This document shows positions 14,928-23,138 of a stretch of DNA of 64,000 bases, one piece after another. Below the pieces are notes generated by a model. That model did not search any database and was not told the DNA's origin. It saw only the letters and a list, made by a program, of their open reading frames with translations. How positions within the stretch are numbered: the stretch's first letter is position 1; each line of letters begins with the position of its first letter. This stretch comes from Gaetbulibacter_A aestuarii (GTDB taxonomy: Bacteria; Bacteroidota; Bacteroidia; Flavobacteriales; Flavobacteriaceae): the NCBI RefSeq assembly GCF_039537665.1, contig NZ_BAABAY010000001.1:1736001-1800000 (forward strand), written 5' to 3'. The position numbers and the translations under genes are program-made.

Positions 14928-14961
14928 AACAGTGTTTTTCACTGTTTTATTATAAAACAGT
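14928..14961. promoter_or_regulatory. Operator-like array of ACTGTT/AACAGT sites
   Basis: AACAGTG-N5-CACTGTT (14928-14946) overlaps ACTGTTTTA-TTA-TAAAACAGT (14941-14961); both are perfect inverted repeats and share the middle ACTGTT. They lie just upstream of the DUF4382 gene and 125 bases after the thioesterase stop. No T-tract makes either look like an ordinary terminator. Confidence 0.45.
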
Positions 14962-15085
14962 TTAAAAGATGAAATTCCCACCTTAAAAACCGGAAAATTT
15001 TATTTTTTTTCATGTTTAATTCTGAATCAAAAAAAGACATTTTACAGGATACTGAAAAACAATTTTTTATACTTTTTTTACTATT

Positions 15086-15631
15086 TTAATAATCATTAAG
15101 CTCTAAACTTACATTGTGTTTTTCTAACGATTTGAGGTGCTCAGTTACTTTAAATTCTGAGGCATCGAAGGCATCACTACGATTTTTAGCATGTTCCTGC
15201 CGGGCAATACTTCGCGTATAGCGTCGTACATCTTGTTTTGTTTTTAAGATCAATCCGGGCACTGGAACATTTTTACCGGCATCATTTTTTGCCACCATAG
15301 TGAAATATGATGAATTACAATGTTTTTTCTTCCCGGTCTGAATATTTTCTGATTCTACACGAACGCCAATAACCATGGAGGTTCGCCCAGTGAAGTTAAC
15401 GGAGGCTTTTAAAGTAACCAATTCGCCTACGTCTATAGGATTTAAGAAATCTACACGATTTACCGAAGCCGTTACACAGTAATGCTGAGAGTGTTTTGAA
15501 GCACAGGCAAAGGCGATCTGATCCATGAGATTAAGAACAAATCCCCCGTGTATTTTTCCACTAAAATTAGAGTGGGAGGGTAGCATGAGCTGCGTTATGG
15601 TTATCTGTGATTCTGAACTGTGTTTAAACAT
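15086..15631 (-). CDS. Acyl-CoA thioesterase (hotdog fold, YciA/BACH-like)
   Basis: 181 aa cytoplasmic protein. Conserved hotdog helix region SGKIHGGFVLNLMDQIAFACA, then CVTASVNRVDFLNPIDVGELV and FTGRTSMVIGVRVESENIQTG, the pattern of acyl-CoA thioesterases that hydrolyse medium/long-chain acyl-CoA. The Asp of NLMDQ is in the expected active-site position. The C-terminal 40 residues are charged. It is 13 bases downstream of rmuC and likely co-transcribed. Chain-length specificity cannot be read. Confidence 0.9.
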   Translation of the reverse strand: MFKHSSESQITITQLMLPSHSNFSGKIHGGFVLNLMDQIAFACASKHSQHYCVTASVNRVDFLNPIDVGELVTLKASVNFTGRTSMVIGVRVESENIQTGKKKHCNSSYFTMVAKNDAGKNVPVPGLILKTKQDVRRYTRSIARQEHAKNRSDAFDASEFKVTEHLKSLEKHNVSLELNDY

Positions 15632-15644
15632 TATTTTGGCGGGT

Positions 15645-16964
15645 TTATTCGTTGTCTTCCGCGCGCTTTAAAAGCTTTTCATTTTGTTGCTTACTGGCTT
15701 TAGCACCTAATGTTTTTAACTTTTCAACGCGTTTAATAAGATTTCCTTTTCCGGTGAGTTTGATCATGGCACTGTCATAAGATTTTTTTACTGTGCCTAT
15801 TTGATTGCCCACCTTGATCAATTCATCAGTAAGATTTACAAAGGAATCGTATAAGCGTCCGGCCTGGGTGGCAATCTCAATAGCATTTTCTTTTTGTTTT
15901 TCATTTTGCCACATACTGTCAATCGTTTTTAAGACCGCCAATAATGTTGTAGGCGTTACAATAATGATATTTTTATCGAAAGCATCCGCATATAAATTAG
16001 GATATTCCATGGACGCAATGGCAAAGGCTGATTCAATCGGAATAAAGAGCAATACAAAATCCGGACTCTCCATTTCATAGAGTTGGTGATAATTTTTTTC
16101 GGCTAATTCGCTCACTCGTTTTTTTACAGAAAGCACATGATTTTTTAAATGCGATGGTTTATCCACTTCCTCAACTTCATTTATGTATCGTTCATAAGCT
16201 ACAAGCGAAACTTTGGAATCCACAATGAGTTTTTTATCGCCCGGTAAATGAATGATCACATCGGGCATAACCCGTTTACCTTCTTCAGTAGTAAAACTTT
16301 GCTGAATAAAATATTCACTGTCTTTGCGCAATCCACTACGCTCAAGCACACGTTCCAAAACCAATTCGCCCCAGTTCCCCTGCATTTTAGTATCGCCTTT
16401 TAATGCTTTGGTTAAATTCAGGGTTTCCTTGCTCATTTGTTCATTGAGTTCTTTCAAGCCCAAAATTTGACGGCGTAGATCGGCGCTACGGTTAATATCC
16501 TCTTTGTTGGTTTCTTCCACGCGTTTTTCAAAATGCTGGATCTTTTCCTGAAGGGGTTTTAAAATAGCATCGAGATTTTCTTTGTTTTGGGTTGTGAATT
16601 TCGTTGACTTTTCATCTAGAATTTTATTAGCTAAATTTTCGAATTCCTTGGTAAATTTTTCCTGAAGCTTTTCAACCTCGGCTTTTTGCTCTTCGTTTTT
16701 CTGTTCCAGATGCTCGAAATCGGCATTTTTACGAACTAATTCCGCACTTAAAGCTTCTTTTTCCTGACGGATCGCATCGCGCTCCAGTGAAAGTTTATCC
16801 AGAGTGTTCTTTAATTCTTCGTAGCTGTTATTCAGCTGGGTCAGACGTTCCTGTAAGGCACTCAGATTGCTTTTGCTTTTTAAATTACTTATGGTGAAAC
16901 CTACAAAGGCACCGATGCCTCCGGAAATAAGTATGGCTAGAATGAGGATTATACTTTCGTTCAT
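15645..16964 (-). CDS. rmuC: DNA recombination protein RmuC
   Basis: 439 aa. An N-terminal membrane helix (residues 4-26) is followed by a long coiled coil (about 30-150) and the RmuC domain (about 170-420): KGDTKMQGNWGELVLERVLE, GKRVMPDVIIHLPGDKKLIVDSKVSL, VLLFIPIESAFA, IIVTPTTLLAVLKTI. RmuC limits inversions at inverted repeats in E. coli and has a nuclease-like core, the exact action being unclear. The -7 box TATCTTTG lies about 20 bases upstream. The downstream thioesterase is probably in the same transcript. Confidence 0.95.
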   Translation of the reverse strand: MNESIILILAILISGGIGAFVGFTISNLKSKSNLSALQERLTQLNNSYEELKNTLDKLSLERDAIRQEKEALSAELVRKNADFEHLEQKNEEQKAEVEKLQEKFTKEFENLANKILDEKSTKFTTQNKENLDAILKPLQEKIQHFEKRVEETNKEDINRSADLRRQILGLKELNEQMSKETLNLTKALKGDTKMQGNWGELVLERVLERSGLRKDSEYFIQQSFTTEEGKRVMPDVIIHLPGDKKLIVDSKVSLVAYERYINEVEEVDKPSHLKNHVLSVKKRVSELAEKNYHQLYEMESPDFVLLFIPIESAFAIASMEYPNLYADAFDKNIIIVTPTTLLAVLKTIDSMWQNEKQKENAIEIATQAGRLYDSFVNLTDELIKVGNQIGTVKKSYDSAMIKLTGKGNLIKRVEKLKTLGAKASKQQNEKLLKRAEDNE

Positions 16965-16983
16965 TTAAAATTTGAAGTTTATC

Positions 16984-16991
16984 CAAAGATA
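16984..16991 (-). promoter_or_regulatory. Putative -7 box of rmuC
   Basis: TATCTTTG on the minus strand, ending 19 bases before the rmuC ATG (16964). No clear -33 element. Confidence 0.45.
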
Positions 16992-17076
16992 AAATTTTTA
17001 AATGAAGGAGGTTCCGAAAATTACAGGCTAATTTTCAACAAAAATAATCTTAGAAAAGATGTGGAAAGTTCTTTAA

Positions 17077-17562
17077 TTAAGCCGTTTGCAAGTACTTTTT
17101 CGATACGAATTCGAAACTGAAATACATTAAGGCAGCGTAGAATACATCACCAATTAACGAGTTTCTAAAGAAAGGTATAGCCAAAGTATAACACTCAATT
17201 AAACCATCAATTGTTTTGGGATAACCAATCAACCAAACTCCAAAATTAGTAATAATGAAAAAACTAATACTGGAAAGTAAAACACTGGTTACACTCATTT
17301 TTTTGGAGGTCATTCCAATAATACCAACCAAAATGAAGGCGGCATACACAAAAATTGAAATGGTGTGAAAGCCTAAAAACAGGTCTGAAACTGCCATAGC
17401 CAATAAAGGTACAAGCAATGCTAACTTTTTATTATTGAAATACACACCGGAAAATAATGCCATTGCGGTAATGGGCGTTACATTAGGTAAATGCGGAAAA
17501 AGTCTGATTACTGCTGCAACTAATATGAATAAAAGTAAAACGATTTGTTTTTTATTAAGCAT
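17077..17562 (-). CDS. DUF6580-family multispanning membrane protein (putative transport component)
   Basis: 161 aa with five to six hydrophobic helices. N-terminal RLFPHLPNVTPITAMALFSG and MAVSDLFLGFHTISIFVY are the conserved parts of DUF6580 proteins; the motif order (PNVTPITA.ALF.G ... SDLFLG) resembles substrate-binding S components of ECF transporters. It is divergent from a cobalamin riboswitch and a BtuB-like receptor. A role in B12 or cobamide-precursor uptake is therefore a reasonable hypothesis, but the riboswitch is on the opposite strand and does not control it. A -7 box TACTTTTG lies 29-36 bases upstream. Confidence 0.8.
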   Translation of the reverse strand: MLNKKQIVLLLFILVAAVIRLFPHLPNVTPITAMALFSGVYFNNKKLALLVPLLAMAVSDLFLGFHTISIFVYAAFILVGIIGMTSKKMSVTSVLLSSISFFIITNFGVWLIGYPKTIDGLIECYTLAIPFFRNSLIGDVFYAALMYFSFEFVSKKYLQTA

Positions 17563-17590
17563 AGCCTTATCGGTTATTTTTTTGATACAT

Positions 17591-17598
17591 CAAAAGTA
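17591..17598 (-). promoter_or_regulatory. Putative -7 box of the DUF6580 gene
   Basis: TACTTTTG on the minus strand, 28 bases before the ATG at 17562; a TTG lies 16 bases further upstream. Confidence 0.45.
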
Positions 17599-17660
17599 AT
17601 ATTATTTGATTTAACAATAAAATATAAAAATAGATTTTTAATTTTACGTCGAATTTTGGT

Positions 17661-17826
17661 TTTTTCCGCTTAACGCGGAAAAATTAAAAGGGAATCCGGT
17701 GAAATTCCGGAACTGTTCCCGCAACTGTAAGCTACAAAGCTTCATGTTCAACTTCGATGTCACTGTCACGCCAAGGCGTGATGGGAAGACCAACATGAAG
17801 ACGCAAGTCAGGAGACCTGCCTTATT
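17661..17826 (+). promoter_or_regulatory. Cobalamin (B12) riboswitch
   Basis: The B12 box AGTCAGGAGACCTGCC is exact at 17806-17821. Upstream are GGGAATCCGGTGAAATTCCGG-type core elements (17690-17711), CCCGCAACTGTAAG, and CACGCCAAGGCGTGATGGGAAGA, all in canonical order. A perfect hairpin TTTTTCCGC/GCGGAAAAA (17661-17683) precedes the core. Downstream lie two small hairpins, CTTATT/AATAAG (17821-17838) and AAACTTT/AAAGTTT (17841-17861), that may be the expression platform; no T-tract is present, so translational control is more likely than termination. It controls the receptor gene at 17904. Adenosyl- or aquocobalamin would repress it. Confidence 0.96.
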
Positions 17827-17903
17827 CAAACAAATAAGTTAAACTTTCGGGATAAAAGTTTGCGTATGCTAATCCATGCGATTCTCGAGCAATTAAAATT
17901 AAA

Positions 17904-19772
17904 ATGACCAAAAAAACACCAACTTTGGGTGTTATTTTGTTGGGGCTGAGCCTTAGTGGTTTTGCGCAACAAACTGATTCTACCAAAGTACAACAACTTG
18001 ATGAAGTTGTGATCACCGATTCACGCTTTGAATTAAAACGTGAAAATTCCGGAAAAACGGTAATTAAGATTACCTCTGAAGACATTCAAAGAAATCAAGG
18101 CAGAACGATTTCAGAACTTATCAATACTAAGGGCGGTATTGAAATTAATGGTAGCCGCAGTGTGGCCGGGCAAAACCTGGGATATTTTGTTCGTGGTGGT
18201 AATAACCGCCAGGTTTTGATCCTTATTGATGGCATTCAGGTGAATGATCCTTCGCTTGTAAGTAATGATTTTGACTTGCGATTACTGGACTTGAATACTA
18301 TCGAATCTATTGAAATTATTAAAGGTGCTGCAAGTACCCTGTATGGAAATGCAGCGGCCACAGCTGTAATTAACATTACCACTAAAAAAGCAGATTCAGA
18401 ACCGGTTTCAGGTCATTTTTTAACTGTCATTGGTACCAACCAATCTCAAGATCAACAAAACAACGATATACATAGTTTTAAGAATAACGCAGCCGTTAGT
18501 GGAACTCTGGATAAGTTTAGTTATCTCGCCAGTTTTGGTAATCGCTATGAAGATGGTTTATCTGCGGCGAAAGGCCTAAATGCTGAAAAAGATCCCTTTT
18601 CCAGGTTTAACACCAATTTAAAACTAGGCTATGTTTTTTCTGAAGCGTTTTCATTAACCGCTTTCGGGAGTTATGGTAAATTTAAAACGAATTTTGACGG
18701 TTATCCACCACCAAATTATACACTGGCCGATACCAATGATAAATATAACTCAGAGCAAGGCAGAGTAGCTTTAGCGCCTAAATTTGACTACAAAAATGGA
18801 TCACTACAGGTGAATGCTGCTTTTACAAGGATACATCGTGAGACCATTTCGGCGTTTCCAACCATAAATGATGCTCAAAGTTTGCAGGTTGATCTATTCA
18901 ATAAATATGTTTTTGATGAAAAGTTTTACACGATCATAGGTGTAGATCATGGTGATTATCGCGCCGAATACAATCAGGAGGAAAGTTACACCACCACCGA
19001 TCCGTATGTTAATGTGGTGTATGTTTCTGATTTCGGATTAAACCTTAATGCCGGGACTAGATTAAATAATCATAGTGCTTATGGGAGTCATTTGGTTTAC
19101 AGTATAAATCCGTCGTATAAATTATCGGTTAATAATGGGTATGCAAAGATATTTGGGTCGTATGCTACTAGTTTTATAGCGCCGAATTTATCTCAGCTTT
19201 ACGGATATTTCGGACCAAATCCGGATTTGCAGCCTGAGGAAAATACTACCATTGAGACCGGTTTAGCTTATAATTCTAATAAGGGATTTAAGGTGAGCGG
19301 ATTGTTTTTCAATAGAAATGAAAAAAACACTATTATTTATACGAACCAATATGAAAATGCGGGCTCTGAAGCTACGGTTCAAGGCGTGGAAATCGAAGTG
19401 TCTTACGAAGGTTTAGAAAATTTCAGTTTTAATGGGAATTATGCATTTACGGAAGTAAAAGATGCGGCTCGCCTTAGGGTACCTAAACAAAAGATTAATG
19501 CTGGTGTAGGCTATGATTTTTCAAAAAATACGTTTGCATCTGTGAATTATCAGTATGTAGGAAAACGTCAGGATCTTGATTTTTCAAGTTATCAAAATGT
19601 CAATCTGAAACCTTTCTCATTGTTTGATATGTATTTCAGCCATAGATTCCTGAATCAGAAATTAAAAGCCTTTATTTCTGTGACTAATATCTTGAATGAA
19701 GATTATGCGGAAATATTAGGTTTTACCAGTAGAGGAAGAAATATCAATTTAGGATTGAATATCAATCTATAG
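17904..19772 (+). CDS. btuB: TonB-dependent cobalamin receptor (BtuB-like)
   Basis: 622 aa outer-membrane receptor. Signal peptide about 1-21 (GVILLGLSLSGFAQ); a short TonB-box-like region (LDEVVITDSRF); plug domain about 35-150 (SEDIQRNQGRTISELI, FVRGGNNRQVLILIDGIQVNDPS, IEIIKGAASTLYG); the rest is a 22-strand barrel ending GRNINLGLNINL. Receptor family and barrel length fit BtuB, and the riboswitch directly upstream makes corrinoid uptake the likely role. No BtuFCD genes follow; a terminator closes the unit. Confidence 0.93.
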   Translation: MTKKTPTLGVILLGLSLSGFAQQTDSTKVQQLDEVVITDSRFELKRENSGKTVIKITSEDIQRNQGRTISELINTKGGIEINGSRSVAGQNLGYFVRGGNNRQVLILIDGIQVNDPSLVSNDFDLRLLDLNTIESIEIIKGAASTLYGNAAATAVINITTKKADSEPVSGHFLTVIGTNQSQDQQNNDIHSFKNNAAVSGTLDKFSYLASFGNRYEDGLSAAKGLNAEKDPFSRFNTNLKLGYVFSEAFSLTAFGSYGKFKTNFDGYPPPNYTLADTNDKYNSEQGRVALAPKFDYKNGSLQVNAAFTRIHRETISAFPTINDAQSLQVDLFNKYVFDEKFYTIIGVDHGDYRAEYNQEESYTTTDPYVNVVYVSDFGLNLNAGTRLNNHSAYGSHLVYSINPSYKLSVNNGYAKIFGSYATSFIAPNLSQLYGYFGPNPDLQPEENTTIETGLAYNSNKGFKVSGLFFNRNEKNTIIYTNQYENAGSEATVQGVEIEVSYEGLENFSFNGNYAFTEVKDAARLRVPKQKINAGVGYDFSKNTFASVNYQYVGKRQDLDFSSYQNVNLKPFSLFDMYFSHRFLNQKLKAFISVTNILNEDYAEILGFTSRGRNINLGLNINL

Positions 19773-19785
19773 CACCAATTGAAAA

Positions 19786-19816
19786 CAAAAAAGGCGCTTC
19801 TTTAAGCGCCTTTTTT
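19786..19816. terminator. Bidirectional terminator after btuB
   Basis: AAGGCGCTT-CTTT-AAGCGCCTT stem (19791-19812) with an A-run to the left and T-run to the right, between convergent btuB and the S41 protease. Confidence 0.9.
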
Positions 19817-19834
19817 ATTTGTTTTTTTAATCGA

Positions 19835-21295
19835 TTATTGTTTTAGGAATGATGGTGTTATATACATTTCATTCTCAAACTTCTTTGGAGCTAGTTCAAT
19901 AGATTGTGCTTCGGATGCCATTTTGGTTGGAGCTACTTTGGTAATATATCCTCGAATATCGTCTAAAGCTGTTTTTAACATGATCTCGTTCATGTCACCA
20001 AAAGGGAGAATATTATCCCAGTATTCATATTCTTTAACCTCAATATCCGGAGTAAAACCTAAGGTATAATCACTTTGCATATCCTTGTTAAAAATTTTAA
20101 AAACGATGGGTTGCATGGCATTCAAATGGCCAGCATTAGCTGAATTGATATCGGTATAGTCAGAACCGGGAGAATCATAAAGGGTTATAGATCCCACATT
20201 TTTACCGTAGGTTGTAGTACCAATAAGTTTAACAGGCATATAAGCTTTAAGGCCATTGATGATCATTTCACTGGCAGAGGCCGTACCACCGGAGGTCAAA
20301 ACATAAAGTTGATTCAGTGTAGTTAAACGATTTATCGTTTCTGTCCCGGTTTTGTTATAATCGGCGTCGTAAACATTTAAGGTATTGGTGAAGTTATAAG
20401 CACCATCTTCATTACTGTGTTTTGCATTAAAATTAAGTTGGGCAAAAACACCTTCTGCTGCATTAGCATCGATCATACTGGCGAGATAGGAACACGTTTC
20501 AACAGAGCCACCACCATTTAATCTGAGATCCAGAACCAATTCATCAATTCCCGCACTTTTAAATGTTGCAAAGGCAGCATTCAATTCGGAATGGTAGGCG
20601 CTTCTAAAACCATTATACACCAAATAGCCTACTTTTTTTCCTTCAATATTATCAAAAACTTTAGCTAAAACTACCGGATTGTCAAATATAAGTCGCTTTG
20701 TTAAGGTTTTATCTCCTGCGGCAGTAAGCGTACCATTACTGACAGTAACAAATGAAAAAGTTACCGTGCTATTATCAAGGTTATTGATAATGGTACTGAA
20801 ATTAGAAGTATTAAGTGATGTGCCATCAATACCACTAATGATATCACCACGCAAAATACCGGCATCTTTAGCAGGAGAATCGGAACTTACATATTCTATG
20901 TACATAATGACATCGCCGTTCGCGTTAATTTGAACAGGTTGAAAACGAATTCCAAAAGCTTCGGAAATACCTTGAAAGGATTGTAGTTGTTCAATATAGT
21001 TATCTACGAACCATGAAAAACGGTCTACTGTACCATATTGATAGCGTAAACTATTAAAAAGTTGTTCAGGAGAACTATACTGATCTAAATAGGCTTGATA
21101 TTGCGAGGCATTATCATCTTTTGTGTCATCCAGATTAGGAACGTCGGTCTGCCAGTAGTACCAGGAATTCATACCTTTCCATACAAAATCATTGATGGAG
21201 TTGGTTGCGATCAGTGAATCATCATTATCTTTAAAACAGCTAACAGCTAAAAATGATACAAATACTGTGAGAATTAGGGCTTTTATTGTCTTCAT
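19835..21295 (-). CDS. S41-family C-terminal-processing-like protease, lipoprotein
   Basis: 486 aa. Lipoprotein signal ends LAVSC (Cys20) followed by acidic FKDNDDS. A PDZ-like region lies at about 105-200 (ISEAFGIRFQPVQ, SDSPAKDAGILRGDIISGIDG). The S41 core follows: VGYLVYNGFRSAYHSELNAAF, IDELVLDLRLNGGGSVETC, LTSGGTASASEMIINGL with the catalytic Ser, and IGTTTYGKNVGS with the catalytic Lys. It would cleave proteins at the cell envelope. The 486-aa lipoprotein form with FVWKGMNSWYYWQ near the N-terminus is a common Flavobacteriaceae type. Confidence 0.93.
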   Translation of the reverse strand: MKTIKALILTVFVSFLAVSCFKDNDDSLIATNSINDFVWKGMNSWYYWQTDVPNLDDTKDDNASQYQAYLDQYSSPEQLFNSLRYQYGTVDRFSWFVDNYIEQLQSFQGISEAFGIRFQPVQINANGDVIMYIEYVSSDSPAKDAGILRGDIISGIDGTSLNTSNFSTIINNLDNSTVTFSFVTVSNGTLTAAGDKTLTKRLIFDNPVVLAKVFDNIEGKKVGYLVYNGFRSAYHSELNAAFATFKSAGIDELVLDLRLNGGGSVETCSYLASMIDANAAEGVFAQLNFNAKHSNEDGAYNFTNTLNVYDADYNKTGTETINRLTTLNQLYVLTSGGTASASEMIINGLKAYMPVKLIGTTTYGKNVGSITLYDSPGSDYTDINSANAGHLNAMQPIVFKIFNKDMQSDYTLGFTPDIEVKEYEYWDNILPFGDMNEIMLKTALDDIRGYITKVAPTKMASEAQSIELAPKKFENEMYITPSFLKQ

Positions 21296-21399
21296 ATTGT
21301 AAAATTAGGGAGTCTATTAAAACTTAAAAGTACAATCAATATTGTATTATAAAAAATTTTTGTAACAAAAGAGATATATAATCGTCGTGATATTAAACG

Positions 21400-21417
21400 G
21401 CCTTATTAAGGCTTTTT
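21400..21417 (+). promoter_or_regulatory. Small hairpin with T-run in the sigma-factor leader
   Basis: GCCTT-ATT-AAGGC followed by TTTTT, 20 bases before the sigma-factor ATG. It could attenuate, or be a weak terminator; the 5-bp stem makes it uncertain. Confidence 0.35.
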
Positions 21418-21436
21418 GAACAAACCAAACCAAGAA

Positions 21437-21946
21437 ATGACTCAAACGGAGTTTTTAAATATTGTAATGCCTTTTAAGGATAAAGTATTTCGATTAGCAA
21501 AACGCTTATTGATTTCAACCGAAGAAGCCGAAGACGCGACGCAGGAAATACTTTTGAAATTGTGGAATAATAAAGCGAAAATGCAAGACTATAAAAATGT
21601 AGAAGCATTTTCGATGACGATGACCAAGAACTTTTGTTATGATAAGTTGAAGTCGAAACAGGCGCAAAACCTGAAACTGGTTCACAGTAATTATGAAGAC
21701 AACAATACGTCGTTACAAAAACAGTTGGAGTATAAAGATAGCGTAAACTGGGTAGCACGCATCATCGAAGAATTACCCGAACAACAGCGCATGATTATTC
21801 AACTACGCGATGTAGAAGAATATGATTACGATGAGATCGCAAAAATGCTGGATATGAATAATACGGCAGTTCGCGTAAACTTATCAAGAGCGAGAAAAAC
21901 AATTAGAGAAAGATTAACTAATACGCATAATTATGGTATTAAATAG
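21437..21946 (+). CDS. ECF-type RNA polymerase sigma factor
   Basis: 169 aa from ATG 21437; a TTG seven codons earlier would extend the frame into the leader hairpin and is rejected. Region 2: VFRLAKRLLISTEEAEDATQ and EILLKLWNN; region 4: LPEQQRMIIQLRDVEEYDYD and EIAKMLDMNNTAVRVNLSRA, the helix-turn-helix that reads the -35. It directs RNA polymerase to an envelope or stress regulon. Its 3' end overlaps the next gene by 14 bases, the usual sigma/anti-sigma arrangement. The target promoters are not known. Confidence 0.93.
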   Translation: MTQTEFLNIVMPFKDKVFRLAKRLLISTEEAEDATQEILLKLWNNKAKMQDYKNVEAFSMTMTKNFCYDKLKSKQAQNLKLVHSNYEDNNTSLQKQLEYKDSVNWVARIIEELPEQQRMIIQLRDVEEYDYDEIAKMLDMNNTAVRVNLSRARKTIRERLTNTHNYGIK

Positions 21947-22406
21947 CATAGAAAAGTTACTCGAAAAATACGAGAACGGTGAGACATCTCTTAAAGAAGA
22001 GCAAGTATTAAAAAACTATTTTCAAAGCGATAACGTTGCACCACATTTGGAAATGTACAAACCGATGTTCGACTATTTTTTGGTAAATAAAGAAGAGCAG
22101 TTCACTAAAGACGTTCCATTAAAAACTAAGAAAACGTATTTGTATCAATGGATTTCTGTCGCAGCCGTGGTCGTTCTATTATTAGGAGTATATTTCGGCA
22201 CCTCAACAAATCGCCAGGATCTGGGTACTTATGATGATCCGCAGTTAGCCTTCAATGCCTTTTCGAAATCCATGAATTTGATTTCAAAAGAATTTAACAA
22301 AGGTGCTTCAACTGTAGGTTATCTGGAAGAAGTTAACAAAGGTACTTCAACCCTGGGCTATTTGAATGAGCTCGAAAACTCCACCCAAATTATTTTTAAA
22401 AAATAA
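21933..22406 (+). CDS. Putative anti-sigma factor (single-pass membrane protein)
   Basis: 157 aa. Cytoplasmic N-terminal part (about 1-70) opens with LEKYENGETSLKEEQVLKNYF, typical of short Bacteroidota anti-sigma/FecR-like N-termini; one membrane helix (about 73-90, ISVAAVVVLLLGVYFG); and a short periplasmic tail. The tail carries a 13-residue tandem repeat, FNKGASTVGYLEE then VNKGTSTLGYLNE. The gene overlaps the sigma gene by 14 bases, so translational coupling is expected. There is no zinc motif (HxxxCxxC). The anti-sigma role is inferred from position and topology. Confidence 0.75.
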   Translation: MVLNSIEKLLEKYENGETSLKEEQVLKNYFQSDNVAPHLEMYKPMFDYFLVNKEEQFTKDVPLKTKKTYLYQWISVAAVVVLLLGVYFGTSTNRQDLGTYDDPQLAFNAFSKSMNLISKEFNKGASTVGYLEEVNKGTSTLGYLNELENSTQIIFKK

Positions 22407-22457
22407 CCTTATCAATCAAAAAAAATGAAAACGTACAACAACTTAAAAACAAGAACA

Positions 22458-23018
22458 ATGAAAAATAGATTAATAGTATTCGTTATGGCCATCATGTTTA
22501 CACCCTTAGTGGGAATGGCCCAAAGTGACATTTTTGACAAATACAATGATAACCCTGATGTTACTTTTGTATCCATAAAACCAAAAATGTTCCAAATGAT
22601 CGCTAAAATGGGAATCGATGTGGATGACCCTGAAGCAAAAGCATACATGGATATGGTAAAAAGTATTACCAGCTTTAAAACCATCGTAACCGATAACAAA
22701 TCGATTGCAGGCGATATCTCTAAATGGGTAAAAGGTCGTGCCGGTTCCTTAGAAGAACTTATGGAAGTAAAAGATGAAGGTACTGAAGTGAAATTCTACG
22801 TGAAAGAAGGCAGAGATGCCGACCACGTTCAGGAGCTTTTGATCTTCGTTAATGGTATCGACAAGGTTATGGATGATAAAATTGAGATCAACGGAAAGGA
22901 ACGTAAAATTGAAACCGTAGTCGTTTCATTAACCGGTGATATCGATCTTAATGAAATCTCTAGATTAACCAACCAGATGAATATTCCTGGTGGCGATAAA
23001 TTAGAGAAAAAGAGCTAA
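22458..23018 (+). CDS. DUF4252-family secreted protein
   Basis: 186 aa from ATG 22458, chosen because a clear signal peptide starts there (MKNRLIVFVMAIMFTPLVGMAQ). An in-frame ATG at 22425 adds 11 polar residues. The mature protein shows DUF4252 landmarks: DIFDKYNDNPDVTFVSIKP, MFQMIAKMG, EVKFYVKEGRDADHVQELL, and a C-terminal VVVSLTGDIDLNEISRLTNQ. The family is Bacteroidota-specific and usually next to ECF sigma/anti-sigma genes; its function is unknown. It follows the anti-sigma gene by 51 bases. Confidence 0.85.
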   Translation: MKNRLIVFVMAIMFTPLVGMAQSDIFDKYNDNPDVTFVSIKPKMFQMIAKMGIDVDDPEAKAYMDMVKSITSFKTIVTDNKSIAGDISKWVKGRAGSLEELMEVKDEGTEVKFYVKEGRDADHVQELLIFVNGIDKVMDDKIEINGKERKIETVVVSLTGDIDLNEISRLTNQMNIPGGDKLEKKS

Positions 23019-23067
23019 AATTAAAGTCATTCATCAATCAAAAAACAAATCCATCAACTAAAAAACG

Positions 23068-23123
23068 AGCAGTTCAATTTGCTAATAGATCTTACGGTTT
23101 GTTAGCAAATTGCTTCTGTTTTT
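23068..23123 (+). terminator. Long-stem terminator or attenuator between the two DUF4252 genes
   Basis: Perfect 11-bp arms CAATTTGCTAA (23075-23085) and TTAGCAAATTG (23102-23112), extended by CAG/CTG, followed by TTTTT. It sits 15 bases before the second DUF4252 ATG, so it can set the ratio of the two proteins. Confidence 0.75.
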
Positions 23124-23138
23124 AAAATCTAATTCATC

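Noticed and set aside
14941..14961. Terminator for the thioesterase gene
   Set aside because: 125 bases after the stop, no T-tract on the minus strand, and it overlaps another dyad; an operator fits better.
17644..17829. 61-codon minus frame
   Set aside because: Antisense of the cobalamin riboswitch.
21416..21436. TTG-started extension of the sigma factor
   Set aside because: Would add seven residues across the leader hairpin; ATG 21437 gives the usual N-terminus.
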